Source: Gillisella taibaishanensis | GTDB lineage: Bacteria > Pseudomonadota > Alphaproteobacteria > Rhizobiales > Rhizobiaceae | Assembly: GCF_001938985.1 (NCBI RefSeq) | Contig: NZ_MKIN01000027.1 | Span: 62,001 to 126,000, forward strand | Direction: 5' to 3' | DNA: 64,000 nucleotides | In this document: positions 36,124-43,946 of the stretch, piece after piece | Numbering within the stretch: the first letter of the stretch is position 1 | Layout of the letters: each line of letters begins with the position of its first letter | Program-made: the position numbers and the translations under genes | Notes under the pieces: generated by a model | What the model saw: only the letters and a program-made list of their open reading frames with translations | Told to the model about the DNA's origin: nothing | The model's database searches: none

Positions 36124-37380
36124 ATGCAGGACAGTTCATTTCTTTCGATCGACCCGGTCGAGCGGTCGGTCAGCCTCGATGCCGGCCACCCGGGTTTCTA
36201 TCAGGCGCCGAACCCCGTCTATGCCGCGCTGCATGCGCAGACGCCGACATTCTACTGGCGCGAGCAGCGGCAATGGTTCTTTACCGGCTATGACCTGGTC
36301 AACAGCCTGCTGCGCGACAAGAGGTTCGGCCGGCAGATCCTCCATATAGCCTCACGCGAAGACCTGGGCGTGCCGGAGCCGCTGGCCCATACAAGGCATT
36401 TCGACAAAGCCGAGGAATGGTCATTGCTGGAACTGGAGCCGCCCGAGCACACGCGGCTGCGCACCCTCGTCAACCGCGCCTTCGTCTCGCGCCATGTCGA
36501 GAAGATGAGCGGTGAAATCACCGATCTCGCCAACCGGCTGATCGACGAGTTTGAGCCGAGGGGAGAGACGGAACTGCTGTCGTCTTTCGCAGACATCATT
36601 CCAGTGACGATGATTGCGCGGATGATCGGCATTCCCGATGCGATGGGACCGCAATTGCTGAAATGGTCGCACGACTATGTCGGCATGTATATGTTCAAGC
36701 GCAGCCGTGCCGATGAGGAAGCGGCCGATCGTTCGGCCCGCGAATTTGCCGAGTATATCAGCAGCGTCATTGCCGAGCGCCGCCGTGAGCCCCGCGACGA
36801 TCTGCTGAGCCACATGATCCATACCGAGCACAAGGGTCAATTTCTGACCGAGGAAGAGCTGATCTCGACGACCATCGTGCTGCTCAATGCCGGCCATGAA
36901 GCGACCGTCCATCAGATCGGCAACAGCGTGCGGATCATTCTCGAAGAGGGGCTTACAAGTGGGCTCGATCCGGCGGACCTCTTTAGGGATGCTGGCACCA
37001 CCGAGCGCACGGTGGAGGAATGCCTGCGCATCTGCGCGCCCGTGCATATCTTTCAGCGCTATTGTCTGGAGGCCTGCGAGATCGATGGGGTGACGCTGGC
37101 GCGTGGCGACAAGATCGGCCTGATCCTGGCGGCGGCTAATCTCGATCCGCGCAAATTCGAAAATCCCCTCACCTTCAAGGCTGAGCGCAACGAGGGCGCC
37201 AATCTCTCCTTCGGCGCCGGTATCCATTTCTGCATCGGTGCGCCGCTGGCGCGGCTGGAGCTGAACATCGTGCTGCCGCTGCTGTTCAAGCGACTGCCCG
37301 GGCTGAAGCTTGCCGCTTCACCCCAGGTAAAGGATGTCTATCATTTCCATGGACTAGAGCGGCTGGACCTGACCTGGTGA
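36124..37380 (+). CDS. Cytochrome P450
   Basis: Soluble bacterial-type P450 of 418 residues. The heme-binding loop FGAGIHFCIG has its Cys at about residue 370, the oxygen-activation helix has LLNAGHEATVHQIG, and the K-helix carries ExxR in EECLRI. The substrate is unknown. No ferredoxin or reductase gene lies nearby, so electrons must come from elsewhere. It ends three bases from the convergent cupin gene. The ribosome site is weak. Confidence 0.9.
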   Translation: MQDSSFLSIDPVERSVSLDAGHPGFYQAPNPVYAALHAQTPTFYWREQRQWFFTGYDLVNSLLRDKRFGRQILHIASREDLGVPEPLAHTRHFDKAEEWSLLELEPPEHTRLRTLVNRAFVSRHVEKMSGEITDLANRLIDEFEPRGETELLSSFADIIPVTMIARMIGIPDAMGPQLLKWSHDYVGMYMFKRSRADEEAADRSAREFAEYISSVIAERRREPRDDLLSHMIHTEHKGQFLTEEELISTTIVLLNAGHEATVHQIGNSVRIILEEGLTSGLDPADLFRDAGTTERTVEECLRICAPVHIFQRYCLEACEIDGVTLARGDKIGLILAAANLDPRKFENPLTFKAERNEGANLSFGAGIHFCIGAPLARLELNIVLPLLFKRLPGLKLAASPQVKDVYHFHGLERLDLTW

Positions 37381-37383
37381 GCT

Positions 37384-37728
37384 TCAAATTCTGATGACAT
37401 AGTCCTTGCGAGTCGTTTCAAGGACTTCCCAGGTTCCGTTAAAGCCAGGCCGCAGCACCAGGCGGTCGCCTACCCTTAGGTGAACCGGCTCGCCACCGTC
37501 TTCGGTGACGACAGAATAGCCTTCGAGAATGTGAAAATACTCCCACTCGTCATAGACGATCCGCCATTTGCCCGGCGTCGATTGCCAGACGCCGGCATAA
37601 ATGCCGCCCTCTGCTTCCTCGACATTCCAGGTGGTGAAGCGCGGGTCGCCGCTGATCAACCGGTCGGGCGCCGGAGCGCCCTCCTCCGGTTCAACGGCAG
37701 CGAGATCGAAGGTTTTGCTATGGCTCAT
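37384..37728 (-). CDS. Cupin-domain protein (DUF861-like)
   Basis: A 114-residue single-domain beta-barrel. IVYDEWEYFHILEGYSVVTEDGG (in part) and VGDRLVLRPGFNGTWEVLE form the two cupin motifs, with a Glu/His pair that could bind metal. The relatives are DUF861 proteins, some of which act in ureide metabolism. It is 17 bases downstream of the sulfhydrylase gene and probably co-transcribed. Function here is unknown. Confidence 0.75.
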   Translation of the reverse strand: MSHSKTFDLAAVEPEEGAPAPDRLISGDPRFTTWNVEEAEGGIYAGVWQSTPGKWRIVYDEWEYFHILEGYSVVTEDGGEPVHLRVGDRLVLRPGFNGTWEVLETTRKDYVIRI

Positions 37729-37745
37729 GGGCTGCGACAGCTCCC

Positions 37746-39029
37746 TTAAGTTTTCGACAGGGCTTGGGCCAGATCGGCGATGATATCGTCCGGATCCTCG
37801 ATGCCCACGGAAAGCCGCACGACGTCAGGCCCGGCACCGGCCGCCGTCTGCTGTTCGGGTGTCAACTGCGCATGGGTCGTCGAAGCGGGATGAATGACGA
37901 GCGACCGGGTGTCGCCGATATTGGCGAGATGGGAGAAGAGCTGCAGCCCCTCGACCAGCGCCTTGCCGGCCTCATAGCCGCCCTTGACGCCGAAGGTGAA
38001 CACCGCTCCGGCACCCTTCGGCGCGTAGCGCTGCTGCAGCGCGTGGTTGGGGTCGTCGGCAAGGCCGGCATAGCGCACCCAGGCAACCTTTTCGTGGCTC
38101 TTCAGCCAATGGGCAACCTTCAGCGCGTTGTCGCAATGACGCTGCATGCGCAGCGGCAGGGTCTCGATACCGGTCAGCAGCAGGAAGGCATTCATCGGCG
38201 CAATCGCCGGGCCAAGATCGCGCAGGCCAAGCACCCGGCAGGCGATGGCGAAGGCCATATTGCCGAAGGTCTCGTGCAGCACGACATTGCTGTATTCGCT
38301 GCGCGGCTGCGACAGAGTCGGGAATTTATCCGATTGCGACCAGTCGAACGTGCCGCCATCGACGATCACGCCGCCCATGGAATTGCCGTGACCACCCAGA
38401 AACTTGGTGGCGGAATGCACGACGATATCGGCACCGTGTTCCAGCGGCCGCACCAGATAAGGGCTGGCCATGGTGTTGTCGACGATCAGCGGCAGGCCAT
38501 GACGGCGGGCGACTTCAGCGATAGCGGCGATATCGACGAAGGTGCCGCCGGGATTGGCAAGGCTCTCGATGAAGATCGCCCGGGTCCGGTCGTCGATTTC
38601 AGCCGCGAAACTGTCGGGATTATCGGTATCGGCCCAGCGCACCTGCCAGCCGAAATTCTTGAAGGCATGGCCGAACTGGTTGATCGAGCCGCCGTAAAGC
38701 TTCTTTGCCGCGACAAAGTTGTCGCCGGGCTGCATCAGCGTATGGAACACCAGCATCTGCGCCGCATGGCCGGAGGCAACCGCCAGCCCAGCCGCACCAC
38801 CCTCAAGCGCGGCTACTCGCTCCTCCAGCACGCCCTGCGTCGGGTTCATGATCCGGGTGTAGATATTGCCGAACTGCTTCAGGCCAAACAAGGCGGCCGC
38901 GTGGTCGGCGTTTTCGAAGACATAGGCCGTCGTCTGGTAAATCGGCGTCGCGCGCGCGCCGGTCGTCGGGTCCGGCTGGGCGCCAGCGTGAACGGCAAGC
39001 GTGGCAAAACCCGGATTATTATTGGCCAT
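37746..39029 (-). CDS. metZ: O-acetylhomoserine sulfhydrylase (aminocarboxypropyltransferase)
   Basis: PLP enzyme that makes homocysteine from an O-acylhomoserine and sulfide. 427 residues of the Cys/Met metabolism family. The PLP lysine lies in VVHSATKFLGGHGNSMGG, with YTRIMNPTQGVLEERVAALEGG near the N-terminus in pieces. The start ATG 39029 has GGAGGAT seven bases upstream; the frame remains open 51 codons further but without a site. The metY name is equally possible. I looked for a SAM-II riboswitch upstream and found none. Confidence 0.88.
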   Translation of the reverse strand: MANNNPGFATLAVHAGAQPDPTTGARATPIYQTTAYVFENADHAAALFGLKQFGNIYTRIMNPTQGVLEERVAALEGGAAGLAVASGHAAQMLVFHTLMQPGDNFVAAKKLYGGSINQFGHAFKNFGWQVRWADTDNPDSFAAEIDDRTRAIFIESLANPGGTFVDIAAIAEVARRHGLPLIVDNTMASPYLVRPLEHGADIVVHSATKFLGGHGNSMGGVIVDGGTFDWSQSDKFPTLSQPRSEYSNVVLHETFGNMAFAIACRVLGLRDLGPAIAPMNAFLLLTGIETLPLRMQRHCDNALKVAHWLKSHEKVAWVRYAGLADDPNHALQQRYAPKGAGAVFTFGVKGGYEAGKALVEGLQLFSHLANIGDTRSLVIHPASTTHAQLTPEQQTAAGAGPDVVRLSVGIEDPDDIIADLAQALSKT

Positions 39030-39239
39030 GGTATCCTCCGTTGAAACAATGAGCAGAAGCATAACAGCCGTGTTCACGGAATCCATGACACGTCGTTCTA
39101 AATTTGCCGCGTCATCCGGTAAGGTTGCATTCTCCTGATGACCTGGATTGGCAAAACCGGATCGATTGTCATCACGGCTCATTGCGCACGTTGCTTCATG
39201 CAGCGCCGAATCCTGACTGCGGATTCTCCAGGAGCAGCG

Positions 39240-39668
39240 TCAGCCGACCAGCCGTGGATATTCAATAGCCGGGCAGCGGTTCATCACCATCTTTACACCG
39301 GCGGCCTCAGCCTTTGCTGCTGCCTGGTCATCGCGCACACCAAGCTGGGCCCATATGACCTTAGGTGGCGCTGGCAAGCCAAGCGCCTCGTCTACGACGC
39401 CATCAAGATATTCGGACGCGCGAAAGACATCGACCATGTCGACGGGCTCGGGAAGATCGGCCAGCGTCGCATAGACCGTCCGGCCAAGGATTTCTTTTCC
39501 GGCCTGGCCCGGATTGACCGGAAACACGGTGTAGCCGCGTTGCATCAGGAAATGCATGACCCCATGGCTCGGTCGCGCCGGATTGGGTGAAGCACCGGTC
39601 AGGGCAATGGTCTTCACGGTCTTCAGGATGTCCCTGAGATAGGCTTGGTCGTAGGTCTCATGCTGCAT
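39240..39668 (-). CDS. CoA-binding domain protein (YccU-like), paralogue A
   Basis: Single Rossmann-type CoA_binding_2 domain, 142 residues. TIALTGASPNPARPSHGVMHF holds the nucleotide loop, and VDMVDVFRASEY and KVIWAQLGVRDDQAAAKAEAAG follow. It is about half identical by eye to the protein at 40445-40909. The family binds CoA, but its cellular role is not settled. Confidence 0.85.
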   Translation of the reverse strand: MQHETYDQAYLRDILKTVKTIALTGASPNPARPSHGVMHFLMQRGYTVFPVNPGQAGKEILGRTVYATLADLPEPVDMVDVFRASEYLDGVVDEALGLPAPPKVIWAQLGVRDDQAAAKAEAAGVKMVMNRCPAIEYPRLVG

Positions 39669-39684
39669 GGCGGTTTCTTCCTCA

Positions 39685-39735
39685 TCTAGAGCATCGGCCG
39701 AACGTAGGAACCAGCTTTCGGATAATCCCGATGCG
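39685..39735. repeat. Dispersed intergenic repeat, well-preserved copy
   Basis: Reads CTAGAGCATCGGCCGAA, then GGAACC, TTTCGGAT and CGATGCG. The same ordered blocks occur, reverse-complemented, at 50866-50915 (GAGCATCG, GCCGAAAAGT, GAACCGG, TTTCGGAT, CGATGCG) and at 45720-45770. It is about 50 bases long and lies just upstream of the CoA-binding gene. Confidence 0.7.
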
Positions 39736-39791
39736 AGAACATAAGCCTAGACCATCGCACTGGTTCCAATTTGAGCACAATGCCTCGAATA

Positions 39792-39831
39792 CCGTGCGCC
39801 ATACACGGCGCACAAAGGTTCCCTGTAGCCC
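39792..39831. repeat. Hairpin repeat, short copy upstream of the small secreted protein
   Basis: Contains GTGCGCC-ATACAC-GGCGCAC, a seven-pair hairpin, followed by AAAGGTT and CTGTAGC. The same arrangement recurs at 40345-40381 beyond the gene, with changes mainly in the loop. The outer arms of that larger palindrome are absent here. Confidence 0.75.
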
Positions 39832-39967
39832 ATTAAATCTAATGCGACGTCGCTTGGAACTTCGCATCTTCTTGATTGTAGGAAGCCTTGCCCCAAATCA
39901 AAAGAGGGGCGAGAGATGTGACGAGACAAAGGCTGGCGCGAACTGCCTTTTTGATGGAGATCCTGAC

Positions 39968-40315
39968 ATGAAACCGATGATACGGCTGGCATTCTGCGTC
40001 GCTGTCTCCCTCTGGGGCAGCAGTGCAATGGCCATCGAACGTTACAATTCTACAAGCCTTGCCTGTGAAAACGTCCGCCAGATTCTCAGAAGCCAGGGCG
40101 CGGCCATCCTTCGCTACCCTTCAACGCGGGTACCTGGACTGCCGCTTTACGACCGCTATGTCCGTAACAGCAATTCCTGCTCGCCTGGCGATTATGCCGA
40201 AAGAGCAACCGTGCCGACGCGTGACAATCCGGCTTGCCCGGTCTTGAACTGCAAACCGGTGGAAGACCTGCAGGACACCGGCTTCATGCGGTTCGTTCCG
40301 CATTACTCGCTTTGA
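39968..40315 (+). CDS. Small secreted Cys-containing hypothetical protein
   Basis: A 115-residue protein with a clear signal peptide (MKPMIRLAFCVAVSLWGSSAMA). The mature part has Cys in SLACENV, NSCSPGD, NPACPVLNC, fitting one or two disulfides. No domain is recognised; similar small periplasmic proteins of unknown function occur in rhizobia. GGAGA lies before the ATG, and the frame upstream is open but without signals. It runs opposite to two flanking CoA-binding paralogues and is bracketed by copies of a hairpin repeat. Confidence 0.65.
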   Translation: MKPMIRLAFCVAVSLWGSSAMAIERYNSTSLACENVRQILRSQGAAILRYPSTRVPGLPLYDRYVRNSNSCSPGDYAERATVPTRDNPACPVLNCKPVEDLQDTGFMRFVPHYSL

Positions 40316-40322
40316 TGGTCGC

Positions 40323-40393
40323 AGCCGCCTGTGTCCTACAGCGCCGTGCGCCACATATGGCGTACAAAGGTTCGCTGTAGCGCACAGGCGGCT
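40323..40393. repeat. Large nested palindrome after the small secreted gene
   Basis: Three nested inverted repeats: AGCCGCCTGTG / CACAGGCGGCT (perfect, 11 bp), CTACAGCG / CGCTGTAG (perfect, 8 bp) and GTGCGCCA / TGGCGTAC (one G-U). It starts seven bases past the stop codon. It resembles REP-like palindromes of rhizobial genomes and could also protect the mRNA 3' end. No T tract follows. Confidence 0.8.
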
Positions 40394-40444
40394 ACGAAGT
40401 TTTCATTAAACCAGTTTCGATTGAGAAATCACGGCAGCATTGCA

Positions 40445-40909
40445 TCAGGCGGCGCTGTGCACCGGGCGTCCATGATGGGTGACGGCATAGACCAGGGGAT
40501 ATTCCGCCACCAAGGCCCGGTTCATTACCACATCGATGCCAGCCGCTTCGGCCTTGGCGGCAGCTTCGTCATGGCGAATGCCGAGTTGCGTCCATATCGC
40601 TTTGGGCCGGGCTGGCAGGGCCAATACTTCATCGACGATGCCGGGGAGAGCATCGGACCGGCGAAAGACGTCGACGAGATCAATCGGCACCGGCACTTCG
40701 GCGAGAGATCCGTATACCGTGCGGCCCAGGATGGTCTGGCCTGTGAGCGCTGGATTGATCGGAAAAACCTGATAGCCCTTGCCTTGCAAAAAACCGAGGA
40801 CCCAGTGGCTCGGCCGGTCGTCCTTCGACGAAGCGCCAACCAGCGCGATCGTATGGGTTTGGCTTAAAACCTTGCAGAGGTAGTCTTCGGAATAATGGTC
40901 GTGGTTCAT
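40445..40909 (-). CDS. CoA-binding domain protein (YccU-like), paralogue B
   Basis: Single CoA_binding_2 domain, 154 residues: TIALVGASSKDDRPSHWVLGF, GRTVYGSLAEVPVPIDLVDVFRR in part, and AIWTQLGIRHDEAAAKAEAAG. It is clearly paralogous to the gene at 39240-39668, with an extra C-terminal tail (YAVTHHGRPVHSAA). GGAAGGA stands upstream of ATG 40909; the frame extends 13 codons further. Confidence 0.85.
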   Translation of the reverse strand: MNHDHYSEDYLCKVLSQTHTIALVGASSKDDRPSHWVLGFLQGKGYQVFPINPALTGQTILGRTVYGSLAEVPVPIDLVDVFRRSDALPGIVDEVLALPARPKAIWTQLGIRHDEAAAKAEAAGIDVVMNRALVAEYPLVYAVTHHGRPVHSAA

Positions 40910-41260
40910 GGCTCGTCCTTCCCGCCGCCAAGCGGCTTCGATACGCAACCCGTCCTAATGTCCCTGGTGAGACAATAGCAAAATCGGTTTAAGATTTCGG
41001 CAAGGCGCATATGTCCCGCAATGAGGCATCCGCCATGTGTGGCGGCACTCTAAGCATCCTCCATTTTCAGCAGAAGCATGGCGAATCTCCTCTCCAAGTG
41101 CATGAGTTTATCCTTTGCAATTCCGCCAGGATGCAACCTTGAGACGCAAATCAATGATAGCGCTGACGGCAGCCCAGCCACCTCGGCGTCAATTTGACGG
41201 TTCACATTCATGTTATCGCTGTCATTAGAACGTGCTTTTAAACAACAATTCGAAGCACGC

Positions 41261-41276
41261 TGTGATGCACATCACA
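41261..41276. promoter_or_regulatory. CRP-type palindrome
   Basis: TGTGATGCACATCACA fits the TGTGA-N6-TCACA consensus exactly. It lies 24 bases before the double SOS-type box and 430 bases upstream of the thioesterase start. Which CRP/FNR-family protein uses it, and for which transcript, is unknown. Confidence 0.65.
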
Positions 41277-41299
41277 CGACAAACGATCGATGGCAATTT

Positions 41300-41325
41300 G
41301 TTCGTTTTTTGTTCGTATTTTGTTC
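41300..41325 (+). promoter_or_regulatory. Double LexA (SOS) box, GTTC-N7-GTTC-N7-GTTC
   Basis: Three GTTC units at exact 11-base spacing (41300, 41311, 41322) form two overlapping copies of the alphaproteobacterial LexA site GTTC-N7-GTTC, with T-rich spacers as in known sites. TTGTTC (41309-41314) and ATTTTA (41332-41337) are 17 bases apart and could be a promoter covered by it. No DNA-repair gene is adjacent. Confidence 0.65.
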
Positions 41326-41703
41326 TCGCGCATTTTAGCACTCCAAAACATTGAATTGTCCAACGATTACAATTGGTTTTTAAGCAGCATCATTCCGCAT
41401 GGAACGATTTTTTCGCTCGAAATTTCAATCGATTTGATTTGGGGGCACGTACTTCATATGGGCTGCATGACGCCTAAAGACTGCACTTTTTCCTATGCGC
41501 GACATAAATAACAACCTTGTCGAGTATGAATAATATCTGATGTCTTCAACATCAAACTAAAAAGGGTGCGTCGAAATGAGACAGTCCATGCTGGACTCAC
41601 CTTGCTACCGCAGGGTGGTCACTGCAAAACCGCGCCTCTTTACCTCTCCCACCTATTCGTGCTGAACACTCTGCCAAGGTTCCAACGCCGGGAGGAGGCA
41701 GGA

Positions 41704-42183
41704 ATGACGGATGCTATGGGCGAACAAATGACGGTGGCGGATGTCGAGCGCTTTCTCGAAACCGCCTTTCCCCAACTGGAGGGAGCCAAGGAGGCTGGAC
41801 ACGATAGCCAGGAAGGCGACAGGCGGCATTACACTGTCGTCAGCGTCGGGCCGGCGACGGCGACCATGCGGCTCGATCCAGGCATCCGGCATCTGCGGCC
41901 GGGCGGCACCGTTTCAGGCCCTTCGTTGTTTACCCTTGCCGATGTGGGCTGCTGGGTCGCAATCCTTGCGCAGATCGGCCCGCAGGAAATGGTGGTGACG
42001 ACCAACCTAACGATTAATTTCCTGCGCCTGCCCAAGCAGAAGCCTGTCGATTGCGACTGCCGGATCCTGAAACTCGGCCGTCGCCTTGCTGTTGTCGAGG
42101 CCCTGATGCACCAAGGTAATCCAGCAGAGCCCGTGGCTCATGCCACCGGCACCTATTCGATTCCACCGGCAAACGGACGGTGA
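41704..42183 (+). CDS. PaaI-family hotdog thioesterase
   Basis: Hotdog-fold acyl-CoA thioesterase of 159 residues. RPGGTVSGPSLFTLADVGCWVAI carries the catalytic-helix pattern (in part), followed by NLTINFLRLP. The start has a very strong GGAGGAGGCAGGA site; the open frame 46 codons upstream has none. The substrate is unknown. It precedes rplM-rpsI, an order also known in other rhizobia. Confidence 0.85.
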   Translation: MTDAMGEQMTVADVERFLETAFPQLEGAKEAGHDSQEGDRRHYTVVSVGPATATMRLDPGIRHLRPGGTVSGPSLFTLADVGCWVAILAQIGPQEMVVTTNLTINFLRLPKQKPVDCDCRILKLGRRLAVVEALMHQGNPAEPVAHATGTYSIPPANGR

Positions 42184-42306
42184 AATCGGATAAAGCGGGC
42201 GGACGTTGGCCCGTAATACGCAACAAAAATTGCGGTAAAATAATACCACATATTTAAAACTTTGTTTTTTAACATATATTCTAAGGTCGGTCCATTTTAA
42301 CGACCC

Positions 42307-42335
42307 TTGACCGATCCGGAGGCCACGACTATAAA
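42307..42335 (+). promoter_or_regulatory. Sigma-70 promoter of rplM-rpsI
   Basis: TTGACC (42307-42312) and TATAAA (42330-42335) are exactly 17 bases apart. This predicts a start near 42342 and a leader of about 120 bases before rplM. It is the best housekeeping promoter seen in the window. Confidence 0.75.
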
Positions 42336-42463
42336 GCCGCCAGCTTGCGGCCCTTCTGGACCGCATTCTTTTTGCGCCGATTTCAGATCATCGCAAAACA
42401 AGCAACAAGAAACGCCCGTCCGGTTCACCGTGACCGACAGGGTCCAATAGAAAGACTGAAACC

Positions 42464-42928
42464 ATGTCTACCTTCGTTCAGAAGCCTGCCGAGGTGGAGA
42501 AGAAGTGGATCATCATCGACGCCGAAGGCCTCGTTGTTGGTCGCCTCGCCACCGTTATCGCCACCTATCTGCGTGGCAAGCACAAGGCCACCTACACCCC
42601 CCACGTTGATGATGGCGACAATGTCATCGTTATCAATGCGGAAAAGGTTGTCCTGACCGGCAAGAAATACACCGACAAGACCTATTACTGGCACACCGGC
42701 TATCCGGGTGGCATCAAGGAACGCACGGCGCGCCAGATCATCGAAGGCCGCTTCCCCGAGCGCGTTCTCGAAAAGGCTGTCGAGCGCATGATCCCGCGCG
42801 GCCCGCTCGGTCGTCGCCAGATGAAGAACCTGCGCGTTTACGCCGGTTCCGCACACCCCCATGAAGCCCAGCAGCCCGTCGCTCTCGACGTCGCCAAGCT
42901 GAACAGCAAGAACGTAAGGAGCGCCTAA
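42464..42928 (+). CDS. rplM: 50S ribosomal protein L13
   Basis: Ribosomal protein of 154 residues. It has the family start TFVQKPAEVEKKWIIIDAEG, the HKATYTPHVDDGDNVIVINA block in part, and ERMIPRGPLGRRQMKNLRVY. It is two bases before rpsI; the pair is a conserved bacterial operon. Confidence 0.97.
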   Translation: MSTFVQKPAEVEKKWIIIDAEGLVVGRLATVIATYLRGKHKATYTPHVDDGDNVIVINAEKVVLTGKKYTDKTYYWHTGYPGGIKERTARQIIEGRFPERVLEKAVERMIPRGPLGRRQMKNLRVYAGSAHPHEAQQPVALDVAKLNSKNVRSA

Positions 42929-42930
42929 GT

Positions 42931-43398
42931 ATGGCTGACCTCTCTTCCCTGAAGGATCTCGGCACTGCGCAGGAAGCTTCGGCTCCGGTTCACGTCCGCA
43001 AGGTCGACGCTCAAGGCCGCGCCTATGCGACCGGCAAGCGTAAGAACGCCATTGCCCGCGTATGGGTCAAGCCGGGTACCGGCAAGATCACCGTCAACGG
43101 CCGTGACTTCCCAGTTTACTTCGCTCGTCCGGTTCTGCAGATGATCCTGCAGCAGCCCGTCGTTGCAACTTCGCGCGTTGGCCAGTTCGACATCGTCGCA
43201 ACTGTCACCGGTGGCGGTCTCTCCGGCCAGGCCGGTGCAGTTCGTCACGGCATCTCGAAGGCACTGACCTACTTCGAACCGGGCCTGCGCTCTGTTCTGA
43301 AGAAGGGTGGCTTCCTGACCCGCGACAGCCGCGTTGTCGAGCGTAAGAAGTACGGTAAGGCCAAGGCCCGCCGGTCCTTCCAGTTCTCCAAGCGCTAA
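42931..43398 (+). CDS. rpsI: 30S ribosomal protein S9
   Basis: Ribosomal protein of 155 residues with an N-terminal extension of about 30. The core is YATGKRKNAIARVWVKPGTG, GGGLSGQAGAVRHGISKAL and the basic tail KKYGKAKARRSFQFSKR, whose final Lys-Arg reaches the decoding centre. Confidence 0.97.
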   Translation: MADLSSLKDLGTAQEASAPVHVRKVDAQGRAYATGKRKNAIARVWVKPGTGKITVNGRDFPVYFARPVLQMILQQPVVATSRVGQFDIVATVTGGGLSGQAGAVRHGISKALTYFEPGLRSVLKKGGFLTRDSRVVERKKYGKAKARRSFQFSKR

Positions 43399-43423
43399 TC
43401 GCGCATTGGGGCTACGACTATCG

Positions 43424-43452
43424 AAAAGCGGGGCGCAAGCTCCGCTTTTTTC
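43424..43452 (+). terminator. Terminator of rplM-rpsI
   Basis: AAAAGCGGGGC-GCAA-GCTCCGCTTTTTT: an eleven-pair stem with one G-U and a GCAA tetraloop, followed by T residues, 26 bases past the rpsI stop. Confidence 0.9.
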
Positions 43453-43542
43453 GTTATGGGGCCCATCATCGATTTGAATTGGTGCCGCAAGGCGGCAGAC
43501 CTTATTGTGTCGTCAACCAGCCCCACTCCCATGGAATTCCTG

Positions 43543-43878
43543 ATGTCGGACTTTGCCAACTTGCCCGCTCCACCCTACTATGTCGTATGCTTTTCCTCAT
43601 GCAGGAGCGAGGTGGACAACGGCTACGGTGACATGGCCGAGACCATGGTCGAACTCGCCAGCCGGCAGCCGGGTTTTCTCGGTGTCGAATCGGCACGTGA
43701 GGCCACCGGCTTCGGTATCACCAACTCCTACTGGACCGATGAGGCATCGATCCGCGCCTGGAAACAGGTGGTGGATCATCTCGCCGCGCAGCGCCAAGGT
43801 CGCGCCGAATGGTATAACCATTACGAAGTGCGCGTTGCCAAAGTCGAGCGATCCTACAGCTTTGCGAAAGCCCCATGA
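43543..43878 (+). CDS. Antibiotic biosynthesis monooxygenase (ABM) domain protein
   Basis: A 111-residue ferredoxin-like-fold protein. PPYYVVCFSSCRS, ELASRQPGFLGVESAR and TNSYWTDEASIRAWKQ match the ABM/heme-oxygenase-like family. Start choice is uncertain: ATG 43543 has GGAA six bases upstream, while ATG 43531 and an earlier frame lack a site. Function is unknown. It ends 68 bases before the glycosyltransferase pair. Confidence 0.75.
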   Translation: MSDFANLPAPPYYVVCFSSCRSEVDNGYGDMAETMVELASRQPGFLGVESAREATGFGITNSYWTDEASIRAWKQVVDHLAAQRQGRAEWYNHYEVRVAKVERSYSFAKAP

Positions 43879-43946
43879 TCCATGGTGCCGGCCGTGCCGT
43901 CATGCATCGTGAATGCATCGCGGCGTCGCAACAACTGGTCGGCGTC

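Larger units (their letters stand above)
40910..41703. other. Long gap with regulatory boxes, no supported gene
   Basis: About 790 bases, notably AT-rich from 41200 to 41560 compared with its surroundings. A 73-codon open frame at 41290-41511 starts upstream of the double SOS box, has no ribosome site and unlike codon usage, so it is not called. A 43-codon frame at 41011-41142 is also unconvincing. A short hairpin TGATGT-CTTCA-ACATCA lies at about 41538-41554. A small RNA is possible. Confidence 0.5.

Noticed and set aside
39030..39239. SAM-II riboswitch upstream of the O-acetylhomoserine sulfhydrylase gene
   Set aside because: SAM-II elements precede such genes in many Alphaproteobacteria, but the conserved pseudoknot blocks and the A-rich joining segment are not recognisable here.
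41290..41511. 73-codon open frame in the AT-rich gap
   Set aside because: It begins inside the regulatory boxes, has no ribosome site and an unusual composition; the GTTC repeats explain its first codons.
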